A DNA stretch of 64,000 nucleotides. It comes from Oscillatoria acuminata PCC 6304 (GTDB lineage: Bacteria > Cyanobacteriota > Cyanobacteriia > Cyanobacteriales > Laspinemataceae). The notes under the pieces were generated by a model. The model did not search any database. It saw only the letters and a program-made list of their open reading frames with translations, and was not told the origin of the DNA. The stretch is from contig NC_019693.1 in the NCBI RefSeq assembly GCF_000317105.1, positions 6,821,227 through 6,885,226 on the forward strand, in the 5' to 3' direction. Positions 53,009-61,456 of the stretch are shown piece by piece. The position numbers were made by a program, and so were the translations under genes. Positions within the stretch are counted from its first letter, which is position 1, and each line of letters starts with the position of its first letter.

Positions 53009-53623
53009 ATGGGTACGACAATCCAAACATCAAGTAAAGACCGCCTCGAAAAAGCATGGCAAGCCCTTCAAGGGGCTCAAGATTTACAGGAGGACCGAAT
53101 AAGGTTTGGTCTGGATCACGTTAATCTTTATGTCGAAGATGTAGAGGGGGATTGGCTAGAAACCTGGGGAGAAGGGCAGGAGTGGCAGAATCCAGTAAAT
53201 TTGGGAAAGTGGTTTCAGGAGCGATTTGAACCGGGATGGCAGGCGATCGATGAAGTCTTTTGTCCGCAAGAAGATTCCCTGGCGGTAATCCGAGAAACCG
53301 CTGGAGTAAAACGGGCTAAAACATTGCAATTAGGCCATGAAAATAGCAAGCATTGCCCGATCGCCTTGATTGTGACCATTAAGGCTGAATCTCACGGGGA
53401 AACCGGGGTATTAGTCCAAGTTTATCCCACCGGCGATCGCCCGGAATTACCCGCCGGGTTACAACTGGCGTTACTCTCTCACCACGGCGATCGCCTCCAT
53501 GAGGTGGTAGCCCGCAATGCTGACTCCGGCCTACAAATGGAGTTAAGCGGACAACCGGGAGAACGCTATAGCATTCAGGTTACCTTAGAGCGCGATCGGG
53601 TCACAGAAGAGTTTGTGATTTAA
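53009..53623 (+). CDS. DUF1822 family protein
   Basis: The 204-aa protein has the features of the cyanobacterial DUF1822 family: a variable N-terminal half (LNQWLNN-like LGKWFQERFEPGWQAIDEVF) and the conserved beta-rich C-terminus VLVQVYPTGDRPELPAGLQL, ARNADSGLQMELSGQPGERYSIQVTL and a terminal TEEFVI. In many genomes such genes neighbour DUF1822/CHAT or TPR-kinase genes. The function is unknown. It lies 57 bp after the preceding hypothetical gene on the same strand, so they may be one transcript. Confidence 0.82.
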   Translation: MGTTIQTSSKDRLEKAWQALQGAQDLQEDRIRFGLDHVNLYVEDVEGDWLETWGEGQEWQNPVNLGKWFQERFEPGWQAIDEVFCPQEDSLAVIRETAGVKRAKTLQLGHENSKHCPIALIVTIKAESHGETGVLVQVYPTGDRPELPAGLQLALLSHHGDRLHEVVARNADSGLQMELSGQPGERYSIQVTLERDRVTEEFVI

Positions 53624-53773
53624 TTTGATGCCTGTAAACGGGCGGGGTGTATTCGCCGTCCGTTGGATTCTGTTCTTGGTTGCCCCTAACCCTGGGGAAA
53701 TACACTTACAGGAGGAGTGCAAAGTCATGGGCGATCGCCTAGGATAATCTTTAGAATCTAGGAGTCATTCCCC

Positions 53774-54556
53774 ATGACACAGCTGTCTGAACGCTCTAAC
53801 TCTGACCTCTTCCGGTCGGCATCAACGTTACTGGCGATTCTTGCTGCCTTTGTTACTAATATCATCGCCAATATTTTCCCCATTAATGACATCACCATTG
53901 GAGAAATTTCCAATGAAATCTTTCGCAATGTTTTAATTATTCCCGCCAACTATGCCTTTTCCATTTGGGGGTTAATTTATGTCGCCCTCATTAGCTTTGG
54001 CATCTATCAATTCCTACCCGCACAACGCCCTCATCCTCGGTTAAGGCGCATGAGTTACCTGCTGGTTCTCGCCAGTTTAGCTCAAATTGCTTGGGTCTTT
54101 TTGTTTGAAAATCTCCAGTTTGGCTGGTCCGTGTTAGCCATGCTGATTATTTTAGGGTCTCTGATTCTCACTTATCTGCGCCTTCAGATCGGCATGGAAA
54201 GAGTTCCCCCTCGGGAAAAATGGTTTATTAATATTCCCATAAGTATTTATTTGGCTTGGATTAGTGTCGCCACCGTGGTGAATATTGCCAGTACCCTCTA
54301 TGACTGGGGTTTGAATGACCCGAATATTTTGGTGTTTTGGACCGTGATCATGCTTGGGGTCTCCGCTGCGATCGCCGCTGTCGCCACCATTCAACGGGGG
54401 GATACCGCCTTTAATCTGGTGTTTGTTTGGGCTTATATTGCGATCGCCGTCCGTCAAAGCGAGTATGTGGTGATTGTCAGCACTGCCTTGGGATTGGCGA
54501 TCGGGTTGATTATCCTCCTCATGGTTCCCTGGTGGAAGAAACGCCGGAAAACTTGA
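53774..54556 (+). CDS. TspO/MBR-like multipass membrane protein
   Basis: The 260-aa integral membrane protein has about seven hydrophobic helices. The early motif PANYAFSIWGLIYVALISFGIYQ (about 57-79) corresponds to the TspO PxxWxxPxxxF-like core, and a later WGLNDPNILVFWTVIMLG follows. TspO proteins bind tetrapyrroles and steroids and act in stress signalling. The protein is longer than classical TspO (about 160 aa) and has extra helices, so it belongs to an extended branch often named tryptophan-rich sensory protein. It starts 150 bp after the DUF1822 gene and lies 31 bp upstream of the MATE gene. Confidence 0.75.
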   Translation: MTQLSERSNSDLFRSASTLLAILAAFVTNIIANIFPINDITIGEISNEIFRNVLIIPANYAFSIWGLIYVALISFGIYQFLPAQRPHPRLRRMSYLLVLASLAQIAWVFLFENLQFGWSVLAMLIILGSLILTYLRLQIGMERVPPREKWFINIPISIYLAWISVATVVNIASTLYDWGLNDPNILVFWTVIMLGVSAAIAAVATIQRGDTAFNLVFVWAYIAIAVRQSEYVVIVSTALGLAIGLIILLMVPWWKKRRKT

Positions 54557-54587
54557 CGGAAATATCCCTTGCCTCGATACTATTTTA

Positions 54588-55961
54588 ATGCACAGCCTAT
54601 CTCAGTCGAAAGTTTTCTCAGAAGCCAAAGCCACCCTGTACCTGGCAATTCCCCTGATTGCCGCACAACTGGCGCAAGCCGCCACCGGATTTGTGGATAC
54701 AGTCATGATGGGGTTACTCGGCAGTGAGACGTTAGCCGCCGGGGGTTTAGGTGCGATCATCTTTTTCACTTTAATGTTAATTTGTACCGGGATGGTGTCC
54801 GCCGTTGGGGCGATCGCCGCCACAGCGCACGGTGCCGGAGAACACCACAGGATCAGTCGCCTGACTATTCAGGGACTTTGGCTGACTGTGCTCCTCTCCG
54901 TTCCAATGGGATTCCTAATCTGGAACCTCAGTCCCCTGTTGCTGCGCTTCGGACAGGACCCGAATGCCGTCGAATTAGCGCAAACCTATCTGCGGGCGCT
55001 CATTTGGGGATTTCCCGCCGCCGTGGGATTTGCAGTGTTACGGAATATATTCTCTGCCCTGAATTATACCCGCCCAGTGATGGCGATCGTGGCCAGTTGT
55101 GTCCCCCTGAATATTGGCGGAAATTACATCTTCATGTTTGGCAAATTCGGTTTCCCCGCCTTGGGTTTAGCGGGAATTGGATGGGCCAGCACCCTATCTT
55201 TTTGGGTCATGTTTATCGCCGCTGCGGGGTTTTTAGCCCTGAGTCGCCGGTTAAAACCCTATCAAATTTTTCGGACTTCTTATCAGTTTGATGCCCCAGA
55301 ATTTTGGGGAATTATCAAAATTGGCTGGCCGATCGCCGGACTCTTTACCATAGAAACCAGCCTTTTTGCCGTGACCACCTTTCTCATGGGAACCTTGGGA
55401 ACCGTCACCTTAGCGGCCCATAACATCGCCTTGCAAACCGCCAATATCACCTTTATGGTTCCCGTGGGATTGTCTCTTGCTACCACAGTCAGAGTTGGAC
55501 AAGCAATGGGTAGAAAGGATATTCTGAGTGCCAGACGTGCTGGATATGTTGGCATTGCGATCGGGGTCAGCTTCATGAGTCTCATGGGGTTATTTTTATG
55601 GACAAACCCGGATAAAATTGTCGCCTTGTATTTAGATATTCAAAATCCCGATAATCAACCTGTCTTGGAATTGGCAATGTCCTTGTTAGGGATAGCTGCC
55701 ATGTTTCAAATCTTTGATGGAATGCAAATTATAGCCGCCGGTGCCTTGCGCGGCGTGAAAGATACCCGAGTTCCAATGTTAATTGGATTTTTGGGTTATT
55801 GGTGTATTGGCTTATGCAGTGGCTATATCCTCGGATTACAGCTAGGTTTTGGCGGAATCGGCTTGTGGTTAGGGTTGGTCCTAGGACTTGCTTTTTCCGG
55901 ATTACTGTTAACCTGTCGTTTCGCTTATTTACTAACCGGCAAAACAGGTATTATTGAATAG
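54588..55961 (+). CDS. MATE-family multidrug/toxin efflux transporter
   Basis: The 457-aa protein has about twelve transmembrane helices in two homologous halves, with the MATE start LYLAIPLIAAQLAQAATGFVDTVMMG and GSETLAAGGLG. The second half begins IGWPIAGLFTIETSLFAVTTFLMG and contains GTVTLAAHNIALQTANITFMVPVGLSLATTVRVGQAMG. MATE proteins exchange Na+ or H+ for cationic compounds. It follows the TspO-like gene by 31 bp, so the two are likely co-transcribed. The substrate is unknown. Confidence 0.95.
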   Translation: MHSLSQSKVFSEAKATLYLAIPLIAAQLAQAATGFVDTVMMGLLGSETLAAGGLGAIIFFTLMLICTGMVSAVGAIAATAHGAGEHHRISRLTIQGLWLTVLLSVPMGFLIWNLSPLLLRFGQDPNAVELAQTYLRALIWGFPAAVGFAVLRNIFSALNYTRPVMAIVASCVPLNIGGNYIFMFGKFGFPALGLAGIGWASTLSFWVMFIAAAGFLALSRRLKPYQIFRTSYQFDAPEFWGIIKIGWPIAGLFTIETSLFAVTTFLMGTLGTVTLAAHNIALQTANITFMVPVGLSLATTVRVGQAMGRKDILSARRAGYVGIAIGVSFMSLMGLFLWTNPDKIVALYLDIQNPDNQPVLELAMSLLGIAAMFQIFDGMQIIAAGALRGVKDTRVPMLIGFLGYWCIGLCSGYILGLQLGFGGIGLWLGLVLGLAFSGLLLTCRFAYLLTGKTGIIE

Positions 55962-55993
55962 GATAGCGTTAGCTTTCCAGATAATTTACATAA

Positions 55994-56563
55994 TTAACTG
56001 GCAAACACTTCATCATAAATTTCGGCCAGAGTCAAAGTTAACCCCACCGAATTTAATTGTAAACTATCATTCGCACCTAATCGCTCTAACTCCCAATTCC
56101 CTGACCCCTTGCGCCGATAAACCTCCACCTGCATCTGGTCTTGAGAAACCAGCAAATATTCCTGCAAACTCGCTAAACTTTGGTAATTAAGACGTTTTTC
56201 TCGCCGGTCTATAGTTTCCGTCGAAGGAGATAATACCTCTACAACTAAACAGGGGTGAGTTTTATAAAATTTTTCTCGGTCTTGCTCGTCACAAGTCACC
56301 ATGACATCCGGATAATAAAAAATATCTCCAGTCCCTTCGGCGACTTGGATTTTTACTTTCAGATCCAAGATAAATGTTTTACAGCCACTCCCCCGTAAAT
56401 GAGTGATTAAATAGGTACAAATGTTACCGGCAAGGCGATTATGTTCCTCACTGGAAACGGCCATTGCAAAAAGTTGTCCCCCCAGATATTCATGGCGGAT
56501 GGGGCTAGTCTCTTCCTGTTTGAAATAATCATCAACGGAAATCAAAGCGGGGGAAATTTCCAT
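55994..56563 (-). CDS. Uma2 family endonuclease-like protein (DUF820)
   Basis: The 189-aa protein has the restriction-endonuclease-like fold pattern of Uma2: HEYLGGQLFAMAVSSEEHNRLAGNI, YYPDVMVTCDEQD (catalytic Asp), CLVVEVLSPSTETIDRREKRLNYQ (Glu and Lys) and LQEYLLVSQDQMQVEVYRR. These genes are very abundant in cyanobacteria and are thought to be transposon-linked or defence-linked nucleases, without proven function. An ISL3-type element begins 10 bp upstream of its start, so its native promoter is cut off. Confidence 0.9.
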   Translation of the reverse strand: MEISPALISVDDYFKQEETSPIRHEYLGGQLFAMAVSSEEHNRLAGNICTYLITHLRGSGCKTFILDLKVKIQVAEGTGDIFYYPDVMVTCDEQDREKFYKTHPCLVVEVLSPSTETIDRREKRLNYQSLASLQEYLLVSQDQMQVEVYRRKGSGNWELERLGANDSLQLNSVGLTLTLAEIYDEVFAS

Positions 56564-56573
56564 AAATAATTTT

Positions 56574-58083
56574 GGCTCTTCAGACTTTTTGGTGATAAGT
56601 TTTTCTAATCAATTCGGTAATTGTTCGCGAGCTTAAAACCTGAAAATCATATATATCAAGGCTTCCAACTCTAAACTTGACCAAAAGGAGTCTCATAAAT
56701 CCCCCAAATACTAAAAAAATAATTAAATTTAGTTAGGAAGTCCAAAGTTTAGCCGTAAACTGTAGCCGTAAACTGATAAAAACAGGGCAAAAATTGCTCA
56801 TTACCCTTTCTGTCTAAAAAATGAGGCACTTAGGTTTATGGAAAATTATCTGAATTTAATGCTGGGATTACCTGAAGTTACCGTTGCCAAAGTTTTGACC
56901 GAAGAAAATGAAGTTTACCTTAACATTAAATTGACCAATTTAGGGACAAATTGTCCGAAATGCCAGGGCTATACCACCGAAATCAATCAAAACCGTCCGA
57001 TGATAGTACGAGACCTTTCCTGTTTTGATAAGTTTACTTATTTGCTAGTGCCACGACGGCAATTTTATTGCCGTTGTTGTCAAAAATATTTCACAGAAAA
57101 CCTGTCATGGATAGACTGGAAAAGGCGACATACTTTGCGATATGAAATCAATATTTTTGAGCGCGTAGTTTCATCAAGCATAGCTCAAGTTGCCTCGGCT
57201 GAAGGGCTGTCTTATGATGAAACTGAAGGGATATTTAATCAAATTGCTAAAAAGCAAGAAGATCAGCATTGGCTCGAAGCTACTCGGATAAGTCTTGATG
57301 AAATTGCCATGCATAAAGGGCATCAAGATTATAAAGCAGTAATCTGCGACCTAGATAAAAAAAAGCTAATAGAAGTTGTTGATGGAAGGACCCAAGATTG
57401 TTTGATAGAAAGGCTTTCTGAACTTCCGATTAAAGTAAAAAAAGCGGTAAAAGAAGTGAGTGTTGATATGTGGCATGGCTTTCCAAAAGTTATTAAAGAA
57501 ATTTTTCCAAATGCTCAAATTGTGACTGACAGATTTCATGTAATGAAACTTCTGATTGAAGAATTGAAAAAAATTGCTAAATCTTCTGGTGTTAACGGAA
57601 AGAATAAACTTTCTCTTATTTTGAGAAACAAAATTGATTTAAAAGATTCTGAACGGGATGAATTAGAAAACCTGTTATCTAAATCTAAGCGTTTGAAGGC
57701 AGCTTACGAATATAAAGAGGAATTCCGAAACATTTATGAAACGAGTCAAAGTGTTTCAGAAGGCGAAAAGCGTTTTCAAGAATGGTTAAAGAAAGCTCGC
57801 CAAGTATATGGGAAAGTTATTAATACTATTTCCGAGCATTTATCAACGATTTGCAATTATTTTATTAGTCATGCTAGTAGTGGTGTTATGGAGGGAATTA
57901 ACAACAAAATAAAACTCGTAAAGCGACAAGGATATGGATTTAGAAATTTTGAAAACTTTCGGTTACGTCTTTTAGCAGCTTTTTCATCATAGTCATTATT
58001 AAATTAAAGAGGGAGCCACTCAAAAATGTTTAAATATCCACCAGATGATTAGAAAAACTTATCACCAAAAAGTCTGAAGAGCC
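56574..58083. mobile_element. Complete ISL3-family insertion sequence
   Basis: A 1510-bp element with perfect 38-bp terminal inverted repeats (56574-56611 and 58046-58083), each starting GGCTCTTCAGACTTTTTGG. It carries one intact transposase gene. The flanks are ATAATTTT (left) and TAAATTTT (right), sharing 6 of 8 bases, compatible with the 8-bp duplication made by ISL3 elements. The left end lies 10 bp from the Uma2 start codon. Confidence 0.93.
56838..57992 (+). CDS. ISL3-family transposase
   Basis: The 384-aa DDE transposase has an N-terminal zinc-binding region (NCPKCQGYTT and CRCCQKYF), a helix-turn-helix-like section (SSIAQVASAEGLSYDET) and catalytic residues consistent with Asp in ISLDEIAMHKGH, Asp in IVTDRFHVMKLL and Glu in VMEGINNKIKLVKRQGYGFRNF, the well-known ISL3 signature. 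The reading frame is intact with no frameshift, so the element may be active. It lies within 38-bp inverted repeats. Codon use is AT-rich compared with neighbouring genes, a sign of recent arrival. Confidence 0.95.
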   Translation: MENYLNLMLGLPEVTVAKVLTEENEVYLNIKLTNLGTNCPKCQGYTTEINQNRPMIVRDLSCFDKFTYLLVPRRQFYCRCCQKYFTENLSWIDWKRRHTLRYEINIFERVVSSSIAQVASAEGLSYDETEGIFNQIAKKQEDQHWLEATRISLDEIAMHKGHQDYKAVICDLDKKKLIEVVDGRTQDCLIERLSELPIKVKKAVKEVSVDMWHGFPKVIKEIFPNAQIVTDRFHVMKLLIEELKKIAKSSGVNGKNKLSLILRNKIDLKDSERDELENLLSKSKRLKAAYEYKEEFRNIYETSQSVSEGEKRFQEWLKKARQVYGKVINTISEHLSTICNYFISHASSGVMEGINNKIKLVKRQGYGFRNFENFRLRLLAAFSS

Positions 58084-58156
58084 TAAATTTTAGTCCTTTT
58101 TTTCTCTAATGTGCCGACGCTCTAGCGCATCAGTACCCAGTTAAATCCTTGGGACA

Positions 58157-58224
58157 AGAAACCGGGTTTTTGACCCAAATTGGGTGCTTTCTTGCCAGAA
58201 ATGGGGTAAAAAAACCCGGTTTCT
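58157..58224. repeat. Inverted repeat of AGAAACCGGGTTT type
   Basis: AGAAACCGGGTTTTT (58157-58171) faces AAAAACCCGGTTTCT (58210-58224), with a TTGACCCAAATTGGGT... spacer. The same short palindrome recurs near 61132, 61387 and 61438. The rest of the stretch between the IS and 58538 shows no gene. Confidence 0.65.
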
Positions 58225-58537
58225 AACCAATCCTGTACCTGTCCGGGAAACCTCACCCGATCGCCCAAAAGGAAGGGAGAGATTATTCACCCCGGGCAAA
58301 AAAATGCTGCTTTCGACAGATGCGCTTGGGGGAGGATTGGTGCTAATCTAAATTTAGTTAAATCAAACCTTGCTATTGACCGGATATGCCGGATATAGCA
58401 GCATCGATTTTTTACTCAAACATTATATCAGGGATTGCCCTCTGGAGCAGAGTTTTATAGAAAAATTCTGGCCCTAGAGAAGTGCGATCGCCCCCGATTC
58501 TTTTGTAAAATCCCCTTATTAAACTTCAAAAAAAAAC

Positions 58538-58762
58538 ATGAGCTATTTTACCGTTGATTCTATCCCTCAAGGGATTCAAATTCCGGAACCTAAACCTTTA
58601 CCGACACCGGAACCCTCTCCGAATCCAGAACCCCCGACCCCGGAACCAGTCCCTGAACCCATTCCGCAAACTGTTCCGGCACCTGTACCTGAAGAGGTTC
58701 CGGCACCCATTCCGCAAACCGTTCCTGCGCCGATTCCTCAAACCATTCCCGAACCTCAATAA
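58538..58762 (+). CDS. Low-complexity Pro-Glu-rich small protein (tentative)
   Basis: A 74-aa frame whose last 55 residues are Pro-rich repeats of the types PEPxP, PxPEPxP and PAPIPQTVPAP; only MSYFTVDSIPQGIQIPEP is non-repetitive. The repeats keep several frames open on both strands, which weakens the coding case, and no Shine-Dalgarno is seen before the ATG. If real it may be an extended linker-like or surface peptide. It stands alone in an IS-rich region. Confidence 0.4.
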   Translation: MSYFTVDSIPQGIQIPEPKPLPTPEPSPNPEPPTPEPVPEPIPQTVPAPVPEEVPAPIPQTVPAPIPQTIPEPQ

Positions 58763-58956
58763 AGGGGACAATCCGGGGACCTTGTAACTTATTTGGGTCA
58801 AGGCTTGACAACACTTACAAAAAAGTTGTAAACCTTATTAACTAAACTAATCGTTCATTTTTCCCCAGGCGATCGCTCGATGGGGCAAAACGGAAGTAGG
58901 TATTTCGAGCCGAAGGAACGCATTGCATCTGTCGATAAAGTATAGAGGTAAATATA

Positions 58957-59142
58957 ATGATGCTTGTGCCTTCATTAATATCCTTGGCGATCGCTTCCTT
59001 AGCATTTTGTCTAAGTGCCAATACAACCGAAGAAGTCGTCAAAGTAGCGACAACAGTCCTGGCTGGCTTTTGCCTGATTTTAAGCGTAATATTTGCGCCT
59101 TGGATAGTGAAACTAGGGCGTCGGTTCAGTACCCGGGCTTGA
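58957..59142 (+). pseudogene. Small membrane protein gene split by the IS1182-type element
   Basis: The frame starts at ATG 58957 (GAGGTAAAT upstream) and encodes two transmembrane helices (LISLAIASLAFCL and ATTVLAGFCLILSVIFAPW). The first 53 codons up to Leu53 (codon CTA, 59113-59115) are native; the rest (GRRFSTRA, then TGA) comes from the IS end. Joining the DNA right of the IS (from the CTAG at 60859) restores the frame as ...WIVKL + ALLAIPFFSQKLNPA and stop near 60908, giving a 68-aa protein. The gene is therefore interrupted in this strain. Confidence 0.75.
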
Positions 59143-60862
59143 CAAAACGGCTGGACTATGCATAACTGAAATGGACGACCCGATTAAATTCAAGCCCTCA
59201 TTACGGTATAAAGTCTATGCGTCCTCCTTTGTGGCACCCGCCAGTAGAGCTATCAGATTCAGAACAGGTAATTATTAATCGCATCAAAAAAGCCAAGCTT
59301 TTTACTTTTCTTCGCCTGAACCGTTTGTTCATATTCGATGATGAGTTTCAAGAAGAACTAAACACCATTTTTAAAGACAGCACAATGGGCAACTGTCCCA
59401 TCGCACCAGCCCAATTGGCCTTAGCCACTATTCTCCAAGCTTATCTGGGTATTTCTGACGAAGAAGTGATTGAAGAGCTAGTCATGGATCTCCGGTGGCA
59501 ATTGGTTTTCGATTGTCTACATTGTGAAAAACCCCCATTTAGTAAAGCCACTTTAATAAGATTCAGAAGCGCCTTAATTAAAAAAGGCTTTGACCAACGT
59601 TTAATTGACCGTACTGTAGAAATTGCCAAGCTCAAAGGAGGTTTTGGTTCGGCTAAGTTAAGAGCTGCATTAGATTCCTCTCCTTTATGGGGTGCCGGTA
59701 AAGTTGAAGATACCTATAATCTCTTGGGTCATGCTCTGCGTAAGGCGTTGAGTATAATAGCTGTACAGCAGGGGTGGGGGCTGGCAGAAATTGCCAATGA
59801 AGCCGGAGCGGATTTTGTCAATAGTTCTAGCTTAAAAGCCGCATTAGATTTAAACTGGGATGACCCAGGCGAAAGCCAACAGGCATTATCAACTATACTA
59901 AACAGCCTGAATTCTGTAGAAGAATGGATGCAACAGCAGCCTAATCCTGATGAAATAGAAGAGGCACAAGCTCCTCTCCAGGTTGCCCGATTGATTGAAT
60001 CCCAAAATGTGACATTAGACACAATGGGAGTGCCGAAGCTGGCCAAAGGGGTTGCTAAGGACCGACGCATTTCCATTGAAGACCCAGATATGCGGCATGG
60101 CCGAAAAAGCCGCTCTCAAAAAATAAATGGTTATAAACGCCATATTCTTAAAGATTTAGATATAGGGGTGATTCGAGCGGTGGCTGTAACCCGAGCTAAT
60201 ACACCAGAATCCGCTGCCACTGTTGACTTAGAACTTGACTTAAAAAGACAACAGGTTCAGTTAAATGAACTCCATATCGACCGAGCTTATTTGTCGAGTC
60301 ATTGGGTAAAAGAACGCTCTGAACAATTACAAATATTTTGTAAGGCATGGCCAGTAAGAAACTCAGGACGATTTGATAAAAACGCTTTTGTTTTTGACCG
60401 GGAAAACCAGGTAATTAGTTGTCCAAATCAAGTTATTATGCCGTTTGAACCCGGTAAGGTCGTTCATTTTCCAAAACCGGACTGTGCAGTTTGTCCCCTG
60501 AGAGAACGCTGTACTACGAGTAAGAATGGCCGCAGCATATCTATCCATCCCGATGAAGGATTGATGCAGGAATTGCGTCAGCGTCAATCTACATCAAGCG
60601 GTCGCGCACAACTGAGGGAGAGAACCTCTGTAGAACATTCTCTTGCTCATGTCGGACAGTGGCAGGACAAACGCGCCCGTTATATTGGACAGCGCAAAAA
60701 CCTCTTCGACCTCAGACGAGTGGCTGTTGTCCATAATCTTCATGTCATTGCTCGAATGAATGAGGTTTTACCAATACAACAGGCCGCACTGTAGTTGAAT
60801 CAAGCAGGTAAATACACATTTTCTGAGTTTTGTCAAGATTTTTTACTGAACCGACGCCCTAG
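59113..60862. mobile_element. Complete IS1182-family insertion sequence flanked by CTAG
   Basis: Inverted ends of about 36 bp, matching at 30 positions, run inward from 59113 and 60862 (both read CTAGGGCGTCGGTTCAGTA from outside in, then six mismatches, then CTTGACAAAAC). Both borders are the palindromic CTAG, which is the only duplicated sequence. The DNA left and right of the IS joins cleanly at one CTAG, restoring a small gene. One intact transposase fills the element. Confidence 0.9.
59217..60794 (+). CDS. IS1182-family transposase
   Basis: The 525-aa DDE transposase has the IS1182 N-terminal part (LYLGISDEEVIEELVMDLRW-like, in the DUF772 style), SKATLIRFRSALIKKG and the catalytic core: LDTMGVPK and the segments SQKINGYKRHI and ELHIDRAYLSS, with a Cys pair CAVCPLRERCTT in the middle and TSVEHSLAHVGQWQ with the catalytic Glu near the end. 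The frame is intact and codon use is similar to the ISL3 gene. It probably remains active. Confidence 0.93.
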   Translation: MRPPLWHPPVELSDSEQVIINRIKKAKLFTFLRLNRLFIFDDEFQEELNTIFKDSTMGNCPIAPAQLALATILQAYLGISDEEVIEELVMDLRWQLVFDCLHCEKPPFSKATLIRFRSALIKKGFDQRLIDRTVEIAKLKGGFGSAKLRAALDSSPLWGAGKVEDTYNLLGHALRKALSIIAVQQGWGLAEIANEAGADFVNSSSLKAALDLNWDDPGESQQALSTILNSLNSVEEWMQQQPNPDEIEEAQAPLQVARLIESQNVTLDTMGVPKLAKGVAKDRRISIEDPDMRHGRKSRSQKINGYKRHILKDLDIGVIRAVAVTRANTPESAATVDLELDLKRQQVQLNELHIDRAYLSSHWVKERSEQLQIFCKAWPVRNSGRFDKNAFVFDRENQVISCPNQVIMPFEPGKVVHFPKPDCAVCPLRERCTTSKNGRSISIHPDEGLMQELRQRQSTSSGRAQLRERTSVEHSLAHVGQWQDKRARYIGQRKNLFDLRRVAVVHNLHVIARMNEVLPIQQAAL

Positions 60863-61153
60863 CCCTCTTGGCGATTCCCTTCTTCAGTCAAAAACTCAAT
60901 CCCGCTTAACCGCTGCCTCCCACCCTCCAGTCCTATAGCACAAAAGGCAATTCACCCTCAAAATTGTGAGGAAATCTGGAGGCAGCTTGAGTTTAATCTC
61001 CCAACATGGGATAACCGGAGACAGAACCCAAGTTATTTCGCCTCATGGCCTAAATTTCATAAACTAGGTAAAACGGGTTCTCACAAACCGGATTGCTGTG
61101 CCAAATTTTTCCAAAGCAACACAGATTTTTCCAGAAACTCGGTTTCTTAACCC
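60863..61153. other. Remnant of the split gene and repeat-rich spacer
   Basis: The first 46 bp hold the 3' part of the small membrane protein gene interrupted by the IS. Beyond that, repeats of the AGAAACTCGGTTTCT type lie near 61132-61148. No gene is seen. Confidence 0.4.
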
Positions 61154-61361
61154 TAGCCCTGTCAAGGTGTATTTGTAGGGGCGCAATGCTTGCGCCCATG
61201 TAGAGGCGATTCTATAATCGCCTCTACATTTTGCACCAGCAACACCTAGCCCTGTCAACTATTTGTAGGGGCGCATTGCGCCCCTACAAAGGGCCTGCGC
61301 ATTGCGCCCCTACAAGAAATCACGATTTTTCGTTATTAACTTTACTACCTTGACAGGGCTA
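61154..61361. mobile_element. MITE-like element, family A copy 3 (perfect 12-bp TSD)
   Basis: A 208-bp element beginning TAGCCCTGTCAAGGTG and ending ACCTTGACAGGGCTA, flanked by the exact 12-bp direct repeat GTTTCTTAACCC (61142-61153 and 61362-61373). A second, internal copy of the left end (TAGCCCTGTCAA at 61247-61258) suggests that one element was nested into another or that the two halves were duplicated. It contains several GTAGGGGCG...CGCCCCTAC palindromes. Confidence 0.85.
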
Positions 61362-61386
61362 GTTTCTTAACCCCCACCCCAGACTC

Positions 61387-61452
61387 AGAAACCGGGTTTC
61401 TTGACCAAATCTTGGCAACAGAAACACAGCTTTTGCCAGAAACCCGGTTTCT
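61387..61452. repeat. Inverted repeat AGAAACCGGGTTTCT
   Basis: The near-palindromic AGAAACCGGGTTTCT (61387-61401) is repeated as AGAAACCCGGTTTCT (61438-61452). The same motif is found at 58157. It lies 5 bp from the stop of the large membrane-protein gene and may end its transcript. Confidence 0.65.
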
Positions 61453-61456
61453 TGCC

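Noticed and set aside
58554-58814. Frames in other phases overlapping the Pro-rich peptide
   Set aside because: They arise from the same short DNA repeat and give Arg/Phe-rich or Trp-rich nonsense; at most one of them can be real.
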